Assembly (NCBI GenBank): GCA_030432695.1
Contig: JAUILN010000005.1
Coordinates: forward strand, 248,001 to 312,000
Source: a bacterium
GTDB lineage: Bacteria > Planctomycetota > UBA1135 > UBA2386
Length of the DNA: 64,000 nucleotides
Reading direction: 5' to 3'
Shown here: positions 40,675 to 49,174 of the stretch, piece after piece
Numbering within the stretch: position 1 is the stretch's first letter
Layout of the letters: every line of letters begins with the position of its first letter
Made by a program: the position numbers and the translations under genes
Notes under the pieces: generated by a model
The model's database searches: none
The model's input: the letters and a program-made list of their open reading frames with translations, nothing else
What the model was told of the DNA's origin: nothing

Positions 40675-43452
40675 ATGCTCCCGCAACCGAACCCATCCGC
40701 AACGACACCGCCGACCGACGATCTGCCCAGCCACCTGGAGACCCTCCTCCAGCACGCCGAGCAGGTCCGCATCCTGGCTGCCCACCTCGCGCTCGACGAG
40801 AGCGAGGCGGACGACGTGATCCAGGAGACCTGGCTCTACGCGCTGCGCCACCCGCCCCGCCACGGCGCCAACCTGCGGGCCTGGCTTGGCGAGGTCGTCC
40901 GCTCCGCCTGGCGCCATGGCCGCCGTGGCGAACGGCGGCGCACTGCCCGCGAGCGGGCCGTCGCCGACGACCCGGGGCGACTGGGCGCCAGCGAGGCCGC
41001 CGACGAGGCGATCGGACGCGCGGAGGTGCAGCGCGCACTGCTCGACCACCTGCTGGCACTCGACGAGCCGTTCCGCAGCACGCTGGTGCTGCGCTACCTC
41101 GAAGGTCTCCCGCCGCGCGAGATCGCGGCGCGCCAGCAGGTCGGCGTCGAGACGGTGCGCAGCCGGGTGCGGCGTGGGCTCGAACGGCTCCGTGGTCGGC
41201 TCGATGCCGAGCACGGTGCCCGCGACGCGTGGCTCGCAGTGTTCGGCACCGCGTTCGGCGGCCCCGCCCTGAGGCAGGCCGCGCGCGCTTCGGTCCTCGC
41301 GACGAGCAGCACCGCTTCGACCGCGTGGATCCTGATGACGACGACGACCGGCAAGACCCTTCTCGCGACCGCTGCCGCGGTCACTCTCTCGCTGACCGGC
41401 TACCTGTGGTTCGCCGCCCGCAGCGACGCTGCCGGATCGAGCAGTCCGCGGGAGCCACACGCCGGGTCTCGTGGAGCAGCACCGCTCGCCGCGGCGCCGG
41501 CTGCTGCACCCGCGGTCGCGCGACCAGGCGGCGCGCCGGTCCGCACGCCTGCCGAAGCGCGCGGCGAGCCAGAACGGACCACGGTGACGAGCCCACCGGA
41601 GACGACGCCCGCCAGCGACGACCGGACGATCGCCGGCATCGTCCTCGATCGACTGGGCCGTCCCGTTGCCGATGTCGCGGTCCACTGGGCCGGCCCCCAC
41701 GCGGTCCGCTGGGCCGACAGCATCGACCCGTGGCTCAACAACGGCACCGACTCGCTGCAGGTCGACGACGCGATGCTCCAGCGACTGCGCCGCGACTCTG
41801 CATACGCCGAAGAGGTCTTCGCGCGACTCGAGCATCCCGTGGAGTGGCGGGCGACGCTGCTCGGCGAAGTCACGCCGCGTCACGGCGCCGAGACCGGTGC
41901 CGACGGCCGATTCTCCTTCCGTCTCGCCGACGACGCGCCGGCGGCCGGACGCCCGATCGTGATCGATCCGGGCTACGTGCTGCTCGGCCGCGGATCCTGC
42001 GAGTCCGCCAGCCCACAACCGCAGTCCATCCTCCTGGTCGAGCGGTCGATCCGCCTCACCGGCCGTGTGGTCGATCCGACCGGCACCCCCGTCGCCGACG
42101 CCCTGGTCACCCTCCGCTGCGACACGCCGCCGCTGCCGACCTTGGACCCCGAGGTCCAGTGGAGCCACGACCTGGTGCTGCCATCCGTCGAGACCAACGC
42201 CCAGGGCCGCTTCCTGCTCCGCGACGTGCCCGCCCTGACCGGCGCCCTGCTCACCGCGCGCCACCCCGAGCGCGGCAGGGCCTCGCTCCGGGTACCGACC
42301 GCCAGCAGCGACGCGCTGGAACTGGTCCTCGACGCCCCGGTGTTCGGCCCCACCAGCACGCGGGTCGAGGGCCGCATCGAAGCTCCCAACGGCTCCCCGG
42401 TCGCCGGAGCGCAGCTGATGTTCGGCTCGCTCCAGACCGAGAGCGACACGACCGGCAGTTTCGCCTTCGAACTTCCGACCGACCGCCCCGACACCTCGCT
42501 GTTCGTGACCGGCCGCGGCTACCAGGCCTTGACGGTGGAGAACTTCGGCACGACGGTCGAGGCGATCTCCGTCGCTCCCGAGCCGGTCGTCCTGCGCTTC
42601 GCCGCCGAGAGCCTCGCGATCGCCGGGCACATCGTCGACGCCACGGGACGACCGGTCGGAGGTGCCGAGCTCAACCTCTTCGATCCTGAGCTGCCGGAGA
42701 TCACCTTCTCGTCGCTGGAGATGCTCAGCGACGGCCGCCGCAACGTCACCACCGCAGCCGACGGCAGCTTCCGGATCGGCGGGCTCTCGGCGCGCGAGTA
42801 CCGGCTCCGCATCTGGCGACTGGAAGACCGACTGGTGCACGTCTCGGAGCCGCTGACCGCCGGCACCGAGGGTGTCCTCGTGGAGCTGCCCGATGCGCCA
42901 CTGCTGACGCAGCTTTCCGGCCGGGTGGTCGACTCCGACGACAGACCCGTCGCCGGTGCCCGGGTCTCGTTCGGCTTCGAGACCTTCCGGACCCGCGGCG
43001 ACGGAACGATGAATGAAGAGGCGCCGCCCGTTCAGACCGACGCGCAGGGCCACTTCGTCCTCGAAGACGTCCCACCACGCCACGTCTACCTCGCGGTCTC
43101 GAGCGACGGGATCGCACGCCGGAAGTTCGCGATCGAAGCGGTCGGCGCTCCCTCGCGACCGATCACGCTGCGCGTCGAAGCGCTGTGCCGAGTGCGCTTC
43201 GAGGTGCCGCCCGACCACTTCGGCGACCAACTCCAGGTGCTCGACGCGGCCGGTCGGCCACTGGAACTCGTGCCGCTGCGCGGTGCGCAGTCGGCCACGA
43301 CCCAGATCCGCTACGACCAGGACCTCGGCTACCCGGCCGTCGACCTGCCCGCCTCGGCACGCAGCGTCGTGGTGTTCCGTGGCGACGAGCGACTCACCAG
43401 CCTTTCGATCCGACCCGAACCGGGGCGCGAGCTGCGGGTGCGGATCCCGTGA
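40675..43452 (+). CDS. ECF sigma factor fused to a membrane helix and carboxypeptidase-regulatory-like modules
   Basis: Protein of 925 residues starting at ATG 40675. Sigma region 2 at ~25-95 (DESEADDVIQETWLYAL, LRAWLGEVVRSAWRHGRRGE). Region 4 at ~120-172 (FRSTLVLRYLEGLPPREIAA, RQQVGVETVRSRVRRGLERL). One transmembrane helix at ~227-247 (GKTLLATAAAVTLSLTGYLW), then an Ala/Pro-rich linker. Five CarboxypepD-regulatory-like beta modules begin at ~317, 458, 562, 647 and 745 (for example LTGRVVDPTGTPVADALVTL, LSGRVVDSDDRPVAGARVSF). The layout suggests a sigma factor tethered to the inner membrane with a periplasmic sensing region, freed or activated by an envelope signal. No separate anti-sigma gene adjoins it. 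The frame is unbroken, so the fusion is real at the DNA level. Confidence 0.88.
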   Translation: MLPQPNPSATTPPTDDLPSHLETLLQHAEQVRILAAHLALDESEADDVIQETWLYALRHPPRHGANLRAWLGEVVRSAWRHGRRGERRRTARERAVADDPGRLGASEAADEAIGRAEVQRALLDHLLALDEPFRSTLVLRYLEGLPPREIAARQQVGVETVRSRVRRGLERLRGRLDAEHGARDAWLAVFGTAFGGPALRQAARASVLATSSTASTAWILMTTTTGKTLLATAAAVTLSLTGYLWFAARSDAAGSSSPREPHAGSRGAAPLAAAPAAAPAVARPGGAPVRTPAEARGEPERTTVTSPPETTPASDDRTIAGIVLDRLGRPVADVAVHWAGPHAVRWADSIDPWLNNGTDSLQVDDAMLQRLRRDSAYAEEVFARLEHPVEWRATLLGEVTPRHGAETGADGRFSFRLADDAPAAGRPIVIDPGYVLLGRGSCESASPQPQSILLVERSIRLTGRVVDPTGTPVADALVTLRCDTPPLPTLDPEVQWSHDLVLPSVETNAQGRFLLRDVPALTGALLTARHPERGRASLRVPTASSDALELVLDAPVFGPTSTRVEGRIEAPNGSPVAGAQLMFGSLQTESDTTGSFAFELPTDRPDTSLFVTGRGYQALTVENFGTTVEAISVAPEPVVLRFAAESLAIAGHIVDATGRPVGGAELNLFDPELPEITFSSLEMLSDGRRNVTTAADGSFRIGGLSAREYRLRIWRLEDRLVHVSEPLTAGTEGVLVELPDAPLLTQLSGRVVDSDDRPVAGARVSFGFETFRTRGDGTMNEEAPPVQTDAQGHFVLEDVPPRHVYLAVSSDGIARRKFAIEAVGAPSRPITLRVEALCRVRFEVPPDHFGDQLQVLDAAGRPLELVPLRGAQSATTQIRYDQDLGYPAVDLPASARSVVVFRGDERLTSLSIRPEPGRELRVRIP

Positions 43453-43465
43453 CCCGCGCCGCCGC

Positions 43466-45712
43466 TCAATCCCCGAGGTCGATGCGCAGCCCGCGACTCA
43501 GCGACAACCCGAGCGCGGTCGAGGCGTCGAGCGCGGCGGCCTGTGCGTGGAGCTGCACGCCGCGCAGCGCCGGGTCGAGCGGCAGCACGATCGGCAGGAC
43601 CGCGACTCCAGCGATGTCGGTACCGAGCACCTGCTCGACCAGCATCGTCGCGGGATCGTAGTAGATCGTGCAGCCGCCCAGCATCCGCGGTGTCGAGGTC
43701 AACGACAGCGCCAGCACGGCGGGCGCGGACGGCGACGCGGACACGAGCTCGAAACGGAATCCGGTCGCCAGCGACGGCCGACCGGAGAGCTGCAGTTCCG
43801 GTGCGATGCAGCCGGTGCCGCCCCCACACGACGATCCGTACGCCTCGCTCGCAGCAGCCGTGTCGGTGAGGGTCCAGGTCTGCCGCTGCGAGTTGCTGGA
43901 GTCCTGAGCGCCGTGGAACAACATCTGGCCGCGGATCGGCTCCCAGGTGGCAAAGCCGTTGTTGTATTGCTGCGACGGGTCCGGGATGGGCGTCGCGCGC
44001 CAATCCAGGCCGTCCCACTCCCAACGATTGCCGCCCGTCGTGGCGAGTTCGTCGTAGCCGCACACCACGAGGCGTCGGAGCGTGGGATCCCAGTCCATGT
44101 CGGAGAACCAGAGGCCCGGCGGGCTGTGCGCCGGCGTCCGTTGGCTCCACGAACTGCCGTCCCACTCCCAGGTCTCGGCGACCAGCTGCGATCCCGCGGT
44201 CCGCCCGCCGAACAACACCGTGACGCCGCGCACCGGGTCGTAACCCATCGACGCGAGGTAGCGCGGCGCGGGCCGGACCGGCGGCTGGCGCAGCTGCCAC
44301 TCGGCACCGTCGAAGGTCCAGGTCTCGTCACTCAACCCGCCCCCGCGCACCGTCGACAGGCCGCCGAACAGGACCAGCTGGCCGCGAGACCGGTCGAAGG
44401 CCCCCGCCGCACCCTGACGACCCGTCGGGTGGAGCGTCGGGTTGGCCCGGGTCCAGTCGTTGCCGTCGTACGACCAGGTCTCGTCGACGTCACCGAACCC
44501 GAACCCGACCTTGATGACCCGAGCGCGGCTCGAGTCGTAGGCCAGGATGGTGTGGTCGGCCCGTGAGGGAACGTGAGCGGTCACCAGCTCCGTCCAGCGC
44601 GCGCCGTCCCAGGCGAGCGTCCGTGGCGGCGCGGAACCGGGCCGGCTCGAGGGCCCTTCCAGATGCATCAACGCCCGGCCGCGCGCCTCGTCGGTCACGA
44701 GCCCCGCGCGGATCCCCAGCGACGTCGGATCGACCTTCGACTCCCAGCCCCCGCTCGCCGGATCCCAGGTCCAGGTGTCGGCCAGAGGATCGCCCGCAGC
44801 GTTCCGTCCACCGAACAGCACCAGCCGGTCGCCCAACGCGTCGTGGACCATCGCGTGCCCGTACCGCGGCTCGGGCTCGGCACCGACCGTGGCCTGCCGC
44901 ATCCAGTCGCTCCCGTCCCAGTGCCACACGGCGAGACCCGCCGGTCCGCCGCCGGGTCCACGGCCGCCGGTGAATAACAGCCGCCCGCGCAGGCGGTCGG
45001 GGCTCAGCGCTCCCTCCACGCTGCCCGGCGGGCGATGCGCAGGCTGGAGTTCGGTCCAGTCCTGCCCATCCCAGACCCAGGTGTCGTCGTGCAGCACGGT
45101 CGAAGCGCCGCCGAACAACAGCACCCGACCGGTCGCCGGATCCCAGGCCATCGAGTGCCCCAACCTCGCGGCGGGCGCGTGTGCAGGGTGGCGCCGGGTC
45201 CAGGTCTCGTTGGCGAAGACCCAGGTCTCGCCGTTCCGGACTGCGCCACTGGTGAGCCCGCCGAACAGCACGACCTCCTCACGGATCGGATCGACCGCCA
45301 TGGCATGCGACCAGCGCGCCGCCGGCGACGTCGCGGTCGCGACCCGGATCCAGGTCGACCCATCCCAGCGCCAGGTGTCGTCGAGTGGCCCCATCGCGTC
45401 GATCCCCCCGAACACCAGACTCGTCCGGCTCCGATCCGCGTGGACCATCGACGCGGACTCGCGGAAGGAGAACCCGGGCTCCCCGCTCGTCGCGCGCCAC
45501 GCGAAGCCGTCCCAGGAGAACTGTTGCTGCGGTGCCCGCGTGTCCCGCAACACCAGGAAGACCCGCCCCAGGCCAGCGTCCCAGACCGCCAACGGGTCGG
45601 CCGGGATCGGCTGCCGTTCGGTGAGGGGAGCCCAGGTGAGTTGGGCGGCGAGAGGGAGGGCGAACAGGGCCGGCGCGAGCAGGCCGGAGATGCCGCGGAG
45701 AGTCGATTTCAT
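43466..45712 (-). CDS. Secreted kelch-type beta-propeller protein (paralogue 2)
   Basis: Protein of 748 residues, signal peptide ending LPLAA|QLT. Around ten kelch-like repeats, for example HAMAVDPIREEVVLFGG, HSMAWDPATGRVLLFGG and GYDPVRGVTVLFGG, alternating with DTWxWDG or ETWEWDG strands. The C-terminal ~125 residues begin GSSCGGGTGC and end LPLDPALRGVQLHAQAAALD, LGLSLSRGLRIDLGD, the clearest version of the shared domain. Convergent with the sigma-factor fusion, with 13 bp between stop codons. Probable extracellular binding protein. Confidence 0.82.
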   Translation of the reverse strand: MKSTLRGISGLLAPALFALPLAAQLTWAPLTERQPIPADPLAVWDAGLGRVFLVLRDTRAPQQQFSWDGFAWRATSGEPGFSFRESASMVHADRSRTSLVFGGIDAMGPLDDTWRWDGSTWIRVATATSPAARWSHAMAVDPIREEVVLFGGLTSGAVRNGETWVFANETWTRRHPAHAPAARLGHSMAWDPATGRVLLFGGASTVLHDDTWVWDGQDWTELQPAHRPPGSVEGALSPDRLRGRLLFTGGRGPGGGPAGLAVWHWDGSDWMRQATVGAEPEPRYGHAMVHDALGDRLVLFGGRNAAGDPLADTWTWDPASGGWESKVDPTSLGIRAGLVTDEARGRALMHLEGPSSRPGSAPPRTLAWDGARWTELVTAHVPSRADHTILAYDSSRARVIKVGFGFGDVDETWSYDGNDWTRANPTLHPTGRQGAAGAFDRSRGQLVLFGGLSTVRGGGLSDETWTFDGAEWQLRQPPVRPAPRYLASMGYDPVRGVTVLFGGRTAGSQLVAETWEWDGSSWSQRTPAHSPPGLWFSDMDWDPTLRRLVVCGYDELATTGGNRWEWDGLDWRATPIPDPSQQYNNGFATWEPIRGQMLFHGAQDSSNSQRQTWTLTDTAAASEAYGSSCGGGTGCIAPELQLSGRPSLATGFRFELVSASPSAPAVLALSLTSTPRMLGGCTIYYDPATMLVEQVLGTDIAGVAVLPIVLPLDPALRGVQLHAQAAALDASTALGLSLSRGLRIDLGD

Positions 45713-45779
45713 GCCTGGATCTCAGGACCTTCCAGCCGCAGGTGCCAGTGTACCCGAAGTGCAACGGCCTGTTTCCGGG

Positions 45780-47273
45780 CTACTTGCCCCGCAACTCCGC
45801 CAGCGCCTCCCGCGCCGCCTCCACGCGAGGCTCGATCGCGAGCACTCGCTCGAACAGCCCGATCGCGCGCTCCTGCTCCCCCTTCCGCCGCGCCACCTGC
45901 GCCGCCCGCATCAACATCCCGAGCGGCGCGAAGCCCTCGAGCGCGCCACCGTCGTCGTGCACCGGATGGAAGCGCTCCTCGGCGTCCTCCTGGACCAGGC
46001 TGCCGTCGTCCTGCAGGTGGAAGGCGAAGGTGCCGAAGACGTCGACCGTGCCGACGAGGTGACCGTCGTCACGCACCATCGTGATCGACAGTGCTTCGCC
46101 ACGGCCGAGGTCGCTCGGTGCGAGGCCGAGCGACGGCGGCGGATAGGGCCAGGTGCCCACGAGCGGCTCGAGACGCGCGGCCTCGACCTCGCTTCGATAC
46201 TCCGGCCGAGGAGTGTGGTCGACGTCGACCAGCTCGGGATCCCCCGCGAGGCCACCGCTCCGCGCCGCCAGCACCTGCTCCAACAACGCGACCAGCGGCC
46301 GAGTCGGCGTGCGTTCCCCAGCGTAGGTGTTCGCCCGGTTGACGACCACCAGATCGGATGCCGGGAACACCGCGATCATCTGGTTGCCGACGCCGAGCGC
46401 CGCGAAGCCACGCTGCGCCTCCAGCGCCGGCGTCCGGAACACCCACCACATGAAGCCGTAACCCATCAGCTCGTTGTCGATCGAGTAGAGCGCCGTCGAC
46501 CGGTTCACCCAGTGGTGGGACAGGATGCGCTCTGCGCCCCAGGCCCCGTTCCGCGCGAACAGCAACCCGAAGCGCGCCGCGTCGCGCGCCGACATCCGGA
46601 ACGGGTACGCCGGATACTTCGACTTGTCGCGCTCGTAGTGGTAGTAGCCGTCGGAGACGCGCCAGTCCTGCATCTGCAGCGGCTGCCCGAAGTGCCGGTC
46701 GAACGACTCGAACAGGTCGTCGCCGGTGAGCTGCATCAGGATCGCGGCGAGGGTGTTGAAGTCCCAGTTGTTGTAGCCGAACGCCTGGCCGGGACGGATC
46801 GAACCGCGCGGCGCCGAGTCGGTGCGGCCGGCATAGGCCGCGGGGTGGTAGATCGCCGAGCGGGCCTTCAGCAGATCGAGGATGCGCGCCTCTTTCTCCA
46901 CTTCGAGCAAGGGACTCGGCTCGTCGTCGATGCCGAGTTCCGCCATGGTCTGATTGAGCTCGATCTCCCCGCGGTCCCAGTAGATGCCATAGAGCGCCGA
47001 CAGGAAGCTCTTGCGCACCGAGTGGCACATGAAGCGCCGCTCGACGTCGCCCCAGGCCGCGACCACCGCGCCGTCGGCGACGATCAGAAAGGCCGAGGAG
47101 GGCAGGCCCTCCCAGGTCTTGCGCGCGGCCTCCAGGGCCTCCGCGTCGAAGCCGGCGTCGGCCGGGTCGACGAAGCGCTGCCAGCGGGTTCCGGGGACGC
47201 GGTCCTGGGCGGTGAGCGCCGAGACGACAACGGCCAGCGGGAGGAGGATGCGACTGCTCTGGATGGGCAACAC
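45780..47273 (-). CDS. Secreted serine hydrolase of the beta-lactamase / class C family
   Basis: Protein of 497 residues, read from GTG 47273 (no ATG is available before the signal peptide LPIQSSRILLPLAVVVSALTA|QDR). The domain has the catalytic S-x-x-K as SVRK (Ser85, Lys88) and the Y-x-N motif as YNN (Tyr167, Asn169). Flanking matches include GYNNWDFNTLAAILMQLTGD and ARDAARFGLLFARNGAWGAE. The C-terminal KTG-type box is not obvious; GVGNQMIAVFP occupies the expected place. The last ~45 residues form a TPR-like helix pair. Such proteins cleave esters or amides, or peptidoglycan peptides, outside the cytoplasm; the substrate is not predictable. Divergent from the DUF6265 protein. Confidence 0.85.
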   Translation of the reverse strand: MLPIQSSRILLPLAVVVSALTAQDRVPGTRWQRFVDPADAGFDAEALEAARKTWEGLPSSAFLIVADGAVVAAWGDVERRFMCHSVRKSFLSALYGIYWDRGEIELNQTMAELGIDDEPSPLLEVEKEARILDLLKARSAIYHPAAYAGRTDSAPRGSIRPGQAFGYNNWDFNTLAAILMQLTGDDLFESFDRHFGQPLQMQDWRVSDGYYHYERDKSKYPAYPFRMSARDAARFGLLFARNGAWGAERILSHHWVNRSTALYSIDNELMGYGFMWWVFRTPALEAQRGFAALGVGNQMIAVFPASDLVVVNRANTYAGERTPTRPLVALLEQVLAARSGGLAGDPELVDVDHTPRPEYRSEVEAARLEPLVGTWPYPPPSLGLAPSDLGRGEALSITMVRDDGHLVGTVDVFGTFAFHLQDDGSLVQEDAEERFHPVHDDGGALEGFAPLGMLMRAAQVARRKGEQERAIGLFERVLAIEPRVEAAREALAELRGK

Positions 47274-47411
47274 GATGCACCCGATGGTCCTCCAAGCTCG
47301 CCGCCAGGGCCAGCCGACCGACAGGGGAAGGATGCCCGCCCGCAACCCGTCGTCTCGCCACGTGCGCCCGCCTACGCTTTCCGCGCCTTCCCGAGACAAG
47401 GGAGCACACCG

Positions 47412-48332
47412 ATGCAAGCTCACCACCGCGCGGCGACCGCGCTCACCCTCCTCGCGATCCTGAGCTCGGGTTCCGCGGCATTCGCGCAAGACACTCCGGT
47501 GCCGACCGACGAACTCCGCGCCTTCGAGGGCGAGTGGCTCTACGTCGAGGACCGCACCGAGGGCCGCCCGAGCGAGCAGCAAGGCCCCCCGATGAGCGTC
47601 ACCTTCGGTCTCCGCGTCGAACCCGATGCGGTGGTCATGCTGCGCGGCAAGGGCGCCAGCCAGCGCGAGGAACCCATCCCGCTCGACGGGTCGGTCCTCG
47701 AGGAGACCGGCACCGGCACGACCACGCGGCGCCGCGGTAGCTGGCAGGATGGCACGCTGGTCTACGAGGTCACCACGACCCGCGATGCGGACGGGTCGCT
47801 CGTCCTGTTGATCCGGCGGGAGTTCCGGATCGCAGCGAATGGACTTCTGATTCGCGTCGTGCTCGGCGAGCCGCCGGAGAAGGACACGCTGGCCTTCTAC
47901 CAGCATCCCGAGGACATCCCATTGCCCACACCGGCACCGGCCGGCATCGCCGACATCGAATGGCTGGCCGACGCCTGGGTCGGGGTGCGCGGCACGTCGT
48001 CGATCGAGGAGCGTTGGAGCCCACCGCTCGGTGGCGCGATGCTCGGCACGTCGCGGACGGTGAAGAACGAGCGGATGGTGGCGTTCGAGTTCCTGCGCAT
48101 CGTCGAGCGCAACGGGAGTCTGGTCTACGTCGCGCAACCCAATGGCGCGGCACCGACGGAGTTCGTGCTCACCGAGAGCGGGCCGCGGCGCGCGGTGTTC
48201 GACAACCCACGCCACTCCTCCCCGCAGCGGATCGTCTACGAACTCCAGGACGACGGCTCGCTGACCGCGTCGATCGGGTTTCTCCACGGGGGCAGTCCGA
48301 CGGTGTTCGAGTTCGCGCGCGAGGGCGGTTGA
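47412..48332 (+). CDS. Exported protein with DUF6265 domain
   Basis: Protein of 306 residues; ATG 47412 is preceded by GGGAG. The signal peptide ends GSAAFA|QDT. N-terminal half: a lipocalin-like beta segment (LRAFEGEWLYVEDRTEG, RREFRIAANGLLIRVVLGE). C-terminal half, ~177-300: DUF6265 signatures IEWLADAWVGVRGTSSIEER, WSPPLGGAMLGTSRTVKNER, FEFLRIVERNGSLVYVAQPN and FDNPRHSSPQRIVYEL. The family is uncharacterised and usually exported, and its fold may bind a small hydrophobic ligand. Convergent with the membrane-protein gene that follows. Confidence 0.85.
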   Translation: MQAHHRAATALTLLAILSSGSAAFAQDTPVPTDELRAFEGEWLYVEDRTEGRPSEQQGPPMSVTFGLRVEPDAVVMLRGKGASQREEPIPLDGSVLEETGTGTTTRRRGSWQDGTLVYEVTTTRDADGSLVLLIRREFRIAANGLLIRVVLGEPPEKDTLAFYQHPEDIPLPTPAPAGIADIEWLADAWVGVRGTSSIEERWSPPLGGAMLGTSRTVKNERMVAFEFLRIVERNGSLVYVAQPNGAAPTEFVLTESGPRRAVFDNPRHSSPQRIVYELQDDGSLTASIGFLHGGSPTVFEFAREGG

Positions 48333-48352
48333 TCGACGACGTCAACTCCGGA

Positions 48353-49051
48353 TCAGCCTGCGCGCCCGATCCAGCTCTCGACCAGCTCCGCCCACCAGTC
48401 GCTGAACCCGATCGGTCCGCCGAGCGCCACACCGACCGCGATGACTCCCACGCCGATCCAGGTGCCGCGGTGCACCCGGCCCAGCGTCTTCCGGTCGTGC
48501 ACGATCCCGGGGATCCACAGCCCGACGATCAACAGCACGGTCACCGGCTCGGGCAGCGACACCGCCTGGATGATCCGCACCAACGCCGGCGGCATCATCG
48601 TCACGCTGGCATACAGCATCAGCCGCTTGTGGAGCGCGAGCTTCTTCAAGCTGAACAGCGCTGCGGTGTAGAGACCGACGAACTGCGAGAGGTTCAGGAC
48701 GTTGAAGAACACCAGCGGCGCGTCGCCCTTGATCCGGTAGTTCTCCGCCATCACCAGGACGCTGGTCCACACCAGCGCCACCGCCAGCGGCACCGTCGCA
48801 TAGCCGAGCAGCTTGTGCAGCGGGCGCCGCTGCCGGCCGATCAGCCAGGCCTGCAGGAGGAACAGCAGGTACCACGCACCGATGCAGGCGATGTGCGGGT
48901 ACAGGACCGAGGGCGTGGGCGGCAGCTCCTCGCCACGGGTCAGTGCCCGGCCGCCGAAGCCGACGAAGATCAGCGCCAGCAGGACGACGCCCATGCGGAC
49001 GAAGAAGACTCGGTCGGGAGCGGGACGATCGAGAGCGGGTCGAGCGGTCAC
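48353..49051 (-). CDS. Polytopic membrane protein of unknown function
   Basis: Protein of about 232 residues from GTG 49051; an internal ATG near 48994 is the alternative. Roughly six or seven hydrophobic helices, for example MGVVLLALIFVGFGG, HIACIGAWYLLFLLQAWLIG and WIGVGVIAVGVALGG. The short motif RRPLHKLLGYATVPLAVALV recalls the LHRRLG motif of small membrane proteins such as the DUF2306 group, where His residues may bind heme. This is suggestive only. Divergent from the kelch paralogue 3 gene. Confidence 0.7.
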   Translation of the reverse strand: MTARPALDRPAPDRVFFVRMGVVLLALIFVGFGGRALTRGEELPPTPSVLYPHIACIGAWYLLFLLQAWLIGRQRRPLHKLLGYATVPLAVALVWTSVLVMAENYRIKGDAPLVFFNVLNLSQFVGLYTAALFSLKKLALHKRLMLYASVTMMPPALVRIIQAVSLPEPVTVLLIVGLWIPGIVHDRKTLGRVHRGTWIGVGVIAVGVALGGPIGFSDWWAELVESWIGRAG

Positions 49052-49174
49052 CCGGGCAACGGTAGCCGGCGAGCGGCCCCGCCCGAGCGCAATGCTGTAA
49101 TCGTCCCGAGCCGGCCATCTGCCGTGATGGAGAACGAGAAACCGCACCCTGCACCCCGACTCGACCCCGATCCC

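Noticed and set aside
45730-45775. Fourth copy of the palindromic intergenic repeat (GGTGCCAGTGTACCCG)
   Set aside because: Only the first few bases agree with the other copies and the palindrome is absent, so it is not listed as a member.
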